The notes below the pieces were generated by a model. It saw only the letters and a list, made by a program, of their open reading frames with translations. It ran no database searches and was not told the origin of the DNA. A stretch of 64,000 nucleotides of DNA from Catellatospora tritici (GTDB lineage: Bacteria > Actinomycetota > Actinomycetes > Mycobacteriales > Micromonosporaceae): positions 124,001 to 188,000 of the forward strand of contig NZ_JAHRCY010000010.1 of NCBI RefSeq assembly GCF_019083965.1, given 5' to 3'. The position numbers and the translations under genes were made by a program. Below are positions 59,052 through 64,000 of this stretch, piece after piece. How positions within the stretch are numbered: the stretch's first letter is position 1; every line of letters starts with the position of its first letter.

Positions 59052-60458
59052 ATGTCGATCCTCATCACCGGCGGCACCGTCGTCACAGCCAGCGGTCGGC
59101 ACGCCGCCGACGTCCTGGTCGAGGGCGAGACGATCACCGCGCTGTTCGCGCCCGGCCGAGCGCCGGACGTACCGGGTGCGCGGATCGTCGACGCGACCGG
59201 CAAGTACGTCATCCCGGGCGGCGTCGACGCGCACACGCACATGGAGCTGCCGTTCGGCGGCACGTTCGCCTCCGACACGTTCGAGTCAGGGACCCGCGCG
59301 GCGGCGTTCGGCGGGACTACCACGATCGTCGACTTCGCCGTGCAGCGTTCGGGTGAGAACGTCCACGACGGGCTGGCCGCCTGGCACGCCAAGGCCGAGG
59401 GCAACTGCCACATCGACTACGCCTTCCACATGATCATCGGTGGCGTCGACGACGAGTCGCTCAAGGCCATGGACACCCTGGTCGACGCCGAGGGCATCAG
59501 CAGCTTCAAGCTGTTCATGGCGTATCCGGGCGTCTTCTACAGTGACGACGGCCAGATCCTGCGTGCGATGCAGAAGGCCCGTGACAACGGCTCCATGATC
59601 ATGATGCATGCGGAGAACGGCATCGCGATCGACGTGCTGATCGGCCAGGCCCTGACCCGCGGCGAGACCGACCCCGTCCACCACGGGCTCACCCGCCCGG
59701 CGGAGCTGGAGGCCGAGGCGACCCGGCGGGCGATCTCGCTGGCGCAGGTCGCCGGGGACACCCCGCTCTACATCGTGCACCTGTCGGCGTCGCAAGCCCT
59801 GGAAGCCGTCGCGCAGGCCCGTGACACCGGCCGCAACGTCTTCGCCGAGACCTGCCCCCAGTACCTCTACCTGACGTTGGAGGACCAGCTCGGCGCGCCG
59901 GGGTTCGAGGGCGCGAAATGGGTCTGCTCCACGCCATTGCGCTCCAGGCACGAACCGCACCAGCGGGACCTGTGGCGCGGGCTGCGCAGCAACGATCTCG
60001 CGATCGTCTCCACGGACCACTGCCCGTTCTGCTTCAAGGACCAGAAGGAGCTCGGGCTGGGCGACTTCTCGAAGATCCCCAACGGCATCGGCGGCGTCGA
60101 GCACCGCGTCGACCTGCTCTACCAGGGCGTCGTCGACGGCAAGCTGTCCCTGGAACGCTGGGTCGAGACCATCGCCACCACGCCGGCGCGCATGTTCGGC
60201 CTGTATCCCCGAAAGGGTGTCATCGCCCCGGGTGCCGATGCCGACATCGTGGTGTACGACCCGAGCGGCCGCACCACGATCAGCGTGCACACGCACCACA
60301 TGAACATGGACCACTCCGCCTACGAGGGCTTTGAGATCGCTGGGAAGGTCGACACCGTCATCTCCCGCGGCAGCGTGCTCCTGTCCGGCGGCGAGTATCA
60401 CGGACGCAAGGGTCACGGCCGCTATCTGCGGCGCGGCCTGTCGAGCTATCTGGTGTAG
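59052..60458 (+). CDS. hydA: Dihydropyrimidinase/hydantoinase
   Basis: A 468-residue metal-dependent amidohydrolase that opens dihydrouracil (or hydantoin) to the N-carbamoyl amino acid. It has the HxH metal motif GGVDAHTHMELPFGG, the carboxylated lysine in GISSFKLFMAYPG, MMHAENG, YIVHLSASQALE and IVSTDHCPFCFKDQK. Length and motifs are normal. ATG 59052 is preferred, with GCGGAGG ahead; a GTG that overlaps the previous stop is also possible. It lies between the ureidopropionase and an LLM oxidoreductase gene. Confidence 0.94.
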   Translation: MSILITGGTVVTASGRHAADVLVEGETITALFAPGRAPDVPGARIVDATGKYVIPGGVDAHTHMELPFGGTFASDTFESGTRAAAFGGTTTIVDFAVQRSGENVHDGLAAWHAKAEGNCHIDYAFHMIIGGVDDESLKAMDTLVDAEGISSFKLFMAYPGVFYSDDGQILRAMQKARDNGSMIMMHAENGIAIDVLIGQALTRGETDPVHHGLTRPAELEAEATRRAISLAQVAGDTPLYIVHLSASQALEAVAQARDTGRNVFAETCPQYLYLTLEDQLGAPGFEGAKWVCSTPLRSRHEPHQRDLWRGLRSNDLAIVSTDHCPFCFKDQKELGLGDFSKIPNGIGGVEHRVDLLYQGVVDGKLSLERWVETIATTPARMFGLYPRKGVIAPGADADIVVYDPSGRTTISVHTHHMNMDHSAYEGFEIAGKVDTVISRGSVLLSGGEYHGRKGHGRYLRRGLSSYLV

Positions 60459-60466
60459 GGGCAGGT

Positions 60467-61468
60467 ATGGACATCGGAGTCGTCTTCCAGCTCGATCCGC
60501 CGGCCAGTCGTGTGGTCGAGCTCGCCCAGCAGGCCGAGGCCGCCGGGTTCAGCCACGTGTGGTCGTTCGACTCGCATCTGCTGTGGCAGGAGCCGTACGT
60601 CATCTACAGCGCGATCCTGGGCGCGACCGAGCGGGTGGTCGTCGGGCCGATGGTGACCAACCCGGGCACCCGCGACGTCACCGTCACCGCCAGCACCTTC
60701 GCCACCCTCAACGAGATCTACGGCAACCGGACCGTGTGCGGCATCGGCCGCGGCGACTCGGCCCGGCGCACACTGGGCATGCCGCCGACGAACCTCGCCG
60801 AGCTGCGCGAGTCGGTACACGTGATCAGGGAACTGGGCAACGGTCGCGAGGTGGAGCACCGCGGTTCGACGCTGCGCTTCCCGTGGGTGACGGACTCCAA
60901 ACTCGACGTGTGGGTCGCCGCATACGGACCCAAAGCGCTCAAGCTCACGGGCGAGGTCGCCGACGGGTTCATCCTGCAGTTGGCGGACCTCGACATCGCC
61001 GCGTGGATGATCGAGGCCGTGCGCACGGCCGCCGAACGGGCCGGGCGCGACCCGCTCGCGGTGAAGTTCTGCGTCGCCGCGCCCGCGTACGTCGGCGACG
61101 ACCTGGCCCACCAGCGCGAGCAGACCCGCTGGTTCGGCGGCATGGTCGGCAACCACATCGCCGACATCGTGGCCCGTTACGGCGACACCGGCGCCGTGCC
61201 GAGGGCGCTGACCGACTACATCAAGAACCGGGAGGGGTACGACTACAGCGAGCACGGCCGGGCCGGCAACAGCCACACCCGGTTCGTGCCCGACGAGATC
61301 GTGGACCGCTTCTGCGTGCTCGGCCCGGTCGACGCCCACATCGAGAAGCTCACCAGGCTGCGCGAACTGGGCGTGGACCAGTTCGCGGTGTACCTGCAGC
61401 ATGACGCCAAGGAGCAGACCCTGCGGGCATACGGGGAGAAGGTCATCCCGGCGCTCAGCGCGCGCTGA
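60467..61468 (+). CDS. LLM-class F420-type oxidoreductase (resembles TIGR03842/CPS_4081 family)
   Basis: A 333-residue bacterial-luciferase-like barrel protein, close in style to F420-dependent methylenetetrahydromethanopterin reductases (MDIGVVFQLDPPASRVVEL, HVWSFDSHLLWQEPYVIY, VCGIGRGDSARRTLG, DVWVAAYGPKALKLTGEVADGF). I associate this pattern with the CPS_4081-type family of unknown function. It is eight bases after the hydantoinase stop, so it belongs to the same operon and may perform a redox step on pyrimidines or their products. Cofactor choice (F420 or FMN) is inferred from family only. Confidence 0.88.
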   Translation: MDIGVVFQLDPPASRVVELAQQAEAAGFSHVWSFDSHLLWQEPYVIYSAILGATERVVVGPMVTNPGTRDVTVTASTFATLNEIYGNRTVCGIGRGDSARRTLGMPPTNLAELRESVHVIRELGNGREVEHRGSTLRFPWVTDSKLDVWVAAYGPKALKLTGEVADGFILQLADLDIAAWMIEAVRTAAERAGRDPLAVKFCVAAPAYVGDDLAHQREQTRWFGGMVGNHIADIVARYGDTGAVPRALTDYIKNREGYDYSEHGRAGNSHTRFVPDEIVDRFCVLGPVDAHIEKLTRLRELGVDQFAVYLQHDAKEQTLRAYGEKVIPALSAR

Positions 61469-61486
61469 CACCTGGCGGCCGAGTGG

Positions 61487-61515
61487 TTGCCTGATTCCAT
61501 CAGACGGACTATCGT
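61487..61515 (+). promoter_or_regulatory. Promoter of the KDPG aldolase gene with palindrome
   Basis: TTGCCT (61487-61492), a 17-base spacer and TATCGT (61510-61515) form a likely promoter ending only eight bases before the ATG at 61524. The mRNA would be almost leaderless. The palindrome CTGATTCCATCAG (61491-61503) overlaps the minus-35 box and spacer and is a good candidate operator, perhaps for the nearby IclR regulator. Confidence 0.6.
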
Positions 61516-61523
61516 TCCGCCCG

Positions 61524-62105
61524 ATGGAATCTCTGGTGGAAAGTCTGCGGCACGCCAAGGTCGTGCCGGTGCTGCGCCGCGCCGACGGCGCCGAAGCCGA
61601 GGCGGTCGCGCGAACGCTGCTCGACGCGGGGCTGCCCGTGGTGGAGCTGACCGCGAACACCCCGGACTGGGCCGGTGTGCTCGGGCGGCTGCGGGCGTCG
61701 TACCCCCACGCGGTCCTGGGGGTCGGCACGGTCTGCGCGCCGGACGTCGCCCGTGCCGCCTGCGACGCCGGGGCCGACTTCCTGGTCAGCCCGTGGCCCG
61801 TGCCGGACGTGCGGGCGTACGCCGACTCGCGCGGCGTGCCGCTGTGCGAGGGCGGGTTCACCCCCGGCGAGATCGCCGCCGCTGCTCGGCACGGCATCGC
61901 CAAGCTGTTCCCGGCCCACGCGGTCGGCCCGAGCTACCTCAAGTCGGTGCAGGCGGTGCTGCCCGCGGGCAGCCAGGTCATGCCCACCGGTGGCATCAAG
62001 CTCGCCGACGTGCCCGCGTGGCTGTCGGCCGGGGCGATCGCCGTCGGCATCGGCAGCGACCTCGACCGGCTGCCGCAGGTGTGGCACGAACTGGGCACCG
62101 CATGA
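61524..62105 (+). CDS. eda: KDPG/KHG aldolase
   Basis: A 193-residue class I aldolase that splits 2-keto-3-deoxy-6-phosphogluconate to pyruvate and glyceraldehyde-3-phosphate. The general base Glu lies in PVVELTANTPDW (shifted from the usual ELT-R form), the binding loop is LGVGTVCAPD, and the Schiff-base lysine lies in GIAKLFPAHAVGPSYLKSV. The later GSQVMPTGGIKLADVPAW is normal. It overlaps the kinase gene by four bases. The pair forms the lower part of a hexuronate or Entner-Doudoroff-like route. The symbol is by family. Confidence 0.9.
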   Translation: MESLVESLRHAKVVPVLRRADGAEAEAVARTLLDAGLPVVELTANTPDWAGVLGRLRASYPHAVLGVGTVCAPDVARAACDAGADFLVSPWPVPDVRAYADSRGVPLCEGGFTPGEIAAAARHGIAKLFPAHAVGPSYLKSVQAVLPAGSQVMPTGGIKLADVPAWLSAGAIAVGIGSDLDRLPQVWHELGTA

Positions 62106-63037
62106 GCTACGACGTCGTGGTCGTCGGCGAGCCGCTGCTGGAGTTCGCCGCGGCCGAGCCGCTGACCGAGGCGGTCACGTTCACGCTTGGCTTCTCCGGT
62201 GACGCGCTCAACGCCGCCGTCGCCGCCGCGGCGGCCGGAGCGCGCACCGCGCTGCTGACCCGGCTCGGCACCGACGAACTCGCCGACCGGCTGGTCGCGT
62301 TCCTGGCGGCGCGCGGCGTGGACACCGCACTGGTGCGGCGCGTCGGCGGCCAGACCGGCGGGTACGTCCTCGGCGCGGACCCGGCCGGGGTACGCGGCTT
62401 CGCCTACCTGCGCGCGGGCAGCGCCGCCACCACCCTCGATCCGTCCGATCTGGACGACGAGGTGCTCGGCGCGACGAAGGCGCTGCTGTTCAGCGGGATC
62501 ACCGCCGGGCTGTCCGAGTCGTGCGCGCGGACGGTGCGCGCGGCCGCGCGGCAGGTGCGGCAGTCCGGCGGCCACGTCGTGTACGACCCGAACTTCCGTC
62601 CCCGGCTCACCACCGCCGAGCGGGCGAGCGCGCTCTTCGCCGAGCTCGCGTCCGACCTGACCGTGGCGCTGCCCTCGGCACCGGCCGACACGTCCGCGCT
62701 GTTCGGCTGCGTGGACGCGGCGACCGCCGCCGGGCACGTGCACCGGCTCGGCGTGCCGTACGCGGTGATCACCCGCGGTGCCGACGGCCTGTACCTCTCC
62801 GATCAGGGCCGGGGCCTGGATCTGCCGGTCGTGCCCGCGCCCGCGCTGGTCGACGCGACCGGGGCGGGCGACTGCTTCGCCGGGACCCTGACCGCCCGGC
62901 TGGCACTGGGCGACGGGCTGCTCGACGCGACCCGGCTGGCCTCGGCCGCCGCCTCGCTGGCGCTGGGCGGCCGCGGCGGCACCGGCTTGGTACCCACCCT
63001 GGCCCAGACCCGCGCCCACCTCACCGCCTCCGCCTGA
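62102..63037 (+). CDS. kdgK: PfkB-family sugar kinase, probable 2-keto-3-deoxygluconate kinase
   Basis: A ribokinase-fold kinase of 311 residues with the second PfkB signature DATGAGDCFAGTLTAR and an N-terminal GEPLLEFAAAEPL ... FSGDALNAAVAAA. The GDALN loop and VVYDPNFRPRL are typical of KDG kinases, and the overlap with KDPG aldolase (ATGA) supports KDG as substrate. It makes KDPG for the preceding enzyme. No dehydratase or uronate isomerase gene is in the window. Confidence 0.88.
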   Translation: MSYDVVVVGEPLLEFAAAEPLTEAVTFTLGFSGDALNAAVAAAAAGARTALLTRLGTDELADRLVAFLAARGVDTALVRRVGGQTGGYVLGADPAGVRGFAYLRAGSAATTLDPSDLDDEVLGATKALLFSGITAGLSESCARTVRAAARQVRQSGGHVVYDPNFRPRLTTAERASALFAELASDLTVALPSAPADTSALFGCVDAATAAGHVHRLGVPYAVITRGADGLYLSDQGRGLDLPVVPAPALVDATGAGDCFAGTLTARLALGDGLLDATRLASAAASLALGGRGGTGLVPTLAQTRAHLTASA

Positions 63038-63173
63038 CCGGCCCACCCGTCCTGCCCCACCTCGCTTGCCCGGCCCCGCCCGCCCCGTGCGTCGGGGCGG
63101 GCCGATGATCGTAGTTTGCGGTCAGCCCAGGCACTCGCACCCGAGCAGACGACCGCGACCGCGACCGACGATC

Positions 63174-63932
63174 CTAGGCGGGCGAGCCGAGTGAGGCGGA
63201 GATGCGCTCCGCCGCGGCGCGTACCTGCGCGCCCAGGGCGGGCACCCGCTCGGCGGGCAGCTCCAGCACCAGCGCGGAGGCGCTGACCGCACCGACGACC
63301 CTGCCCTCGGTGCCGGTCACCGCCGCCGCCACGCAGCGCAGGCCCGGCTCGTTCTCCTCGTCGTCGACGGCGTAGCCGTCCACGCGCACCTGCTCCAGGG
63401 CTGCGAGCAGCGGCTTTACCCCGGACGCGGTGCGCGGGGTGTGCCGGGGCAGGCCGGTGCGGGCGGCCAGTTCGCGCACCTGCGCGTCGGGCAGCCGCGC
63501 CAGGATCGCCTTGCCGATCGCGGTCGAGTGCAGGTCGAGGCTCTGCCCGACCCGCGAGCGCATGTCGTACGGCTGCGGACCGGCGATCTTGTCGGCGTAC
63601 ACGGCGCGGTCGCCGTCGTGCAGGCCGAGGTGGACGGTGAACCCGGTGCGGTCGCGCAGCGCTTCGAGCTCCGGCCGGGCGGCCCGGGTCGGGTCCAGTG
63701 CCCCCATGACCCGTCCGGCCAGCGCCAGCACCCGGGGGCCGGGCAGGTAGCCGCCGTGCCCGTCGGCGGCGGCGAACCCGCGCGCCACCAGCGACTGCAG
63801 GATGCGGTGCACGGTGGACTTCGGCAGCCCGGTCGCGGCGGCCAGCTCGGCCAGCCGCTGGTGCCCGGCCAGCGCCTCCAGCACCGACAGCACCTTGTCG
63901 GCGGCGCCGCCCGCGTTGCCGCTGCTGGTCAT
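63174..63932 (-). CDS. IclR-family transcriptional regulator
   Basis: A 252-residue regulator with an N-terminal winged helix (ADKVLSVLEALAGHQRLAEL, GLPKSTVHRILQSLVARGF) and a C-terminal IclR effector domain (HLGLHDGDRAVYADKIAG, LDLHSTAIGKAILA, YAVDDEENEPGLRCVAAAV). IclR proteins often sense pyruvate- or keto-acid-type sugars and control KDG/KDPG genes, so it is the likely regulator of the convergent eda-kdgK pair or of a gene just past the right edge. ATG 63932 starts MTSSGNAGGAADKV. The remaining 68 bases hold only its promoter side. Confidence 0.92.
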   Translation of the reverse strand: MTSSGNAGGAADKVLSVLEALAGHQRLAELAAATGLPKSTVHRILQSLVARGFAAADGHGGYLPGPRVLALAGRVMGALDPTRAARPELEALRDRTGFTVHLGLHDGDRAVYADKIAGPQPYDMRSRVGQSLDLHSTAIGKAILARLPDAQVRELAARTGLPRHTPRTASGVKPLLAALEQVRVDGYAVDDEENEPGLRCVAAAVTGTEGRVVGAVSASALVLELPAERVPALGAQVRAAAERISASLGSPA

Positions 63933-64000
63933 GGCTCGCAGCCTATCGGCCGCCCGACCGGGCGCCTACGGCACCACCTGGGCCCGCCGGTTTTCCATAA

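Overview
The window is about 70 percent or more GC, uses many GTG starts and tight ATGA/GTGA gene overlaps, and carries mycothiol-family, ergothioneine-type, F420-type and secreted cellulase genes. Together these point to a filamentous actinobacterium, most likely of the Micromonosporaceae (inference from gene content and from intergenic hairpin families I associate with that group). It looks like ordinary chromosome: I see no rRNA, tRNA, CRISPR array, insertion sequence or prophage.

Layout. 1-7.8 kb: end of a beta-propeller membrane protein, a glycine riboswitch driving gcvP, a small DUF5999-type gene, pabB, and a membrane-anchored binding-protein/VWA fusion. 8-13.3 kb: an NRPS-independent siderophore operon (two IucA/IucC-type synthetases and a PLP decarboxylase) behind an iron box, with an EamA exporter upstream. 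13.7-22.2 kb: mixed single genes (TauE/SafE, Spo0M, aldo/keto reductase, methyltransferase, EgtA-like ligase, a tandem pair of small membrane proteins, MOSC, PhzF). 22.4-25.8 kb: one secreted five-module sugar enzyme joining a dehydrogenase-like propeller to a DUF1080 (3-keto-glycoside) module. 26-30 kb: a methyltransferase with an in-frame minisatellite, a degenerate kinase and a CNNM transporter.

30-34.7 kb: an alr-ddl-HAD operon diverging from a response regulator/sensor kinase pair. 34.9-48.5 kb: SDR, a secreted CE1-like esterase with CBM2, cydAB, PlsC, GDPD-MFS, thymidine kinase, universal stress protein, otsA and a DinB-type protein. 48.7-49.7 kb: ribB under an FMN riboswitch. 50-58 kb: secreted M4 metallopeptidase, GH6 cellobiohydrolase, a DMT transporter and GH12 endoglucanase; the GH12 gene and the distant esterase gene share a CebR-like operator. 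58.2-61.5 kb: a reductive pyrimidine/hydantoin degradation operon ending in an F420-type LLM oxidoreductase. 61.5-63.9 kb: KDPG aldolase and KDG kinase facing an IclR regulator.

The most interesting items are the dehydrogenase/3-keto-glycoside fusion, the siderophore operon, the TCS-flanked alr-ddl set, the LLM enzyme in the pyrimidine operon, and several families of conserved intergenic hairpins, including two perfect zero-loop palindromes.
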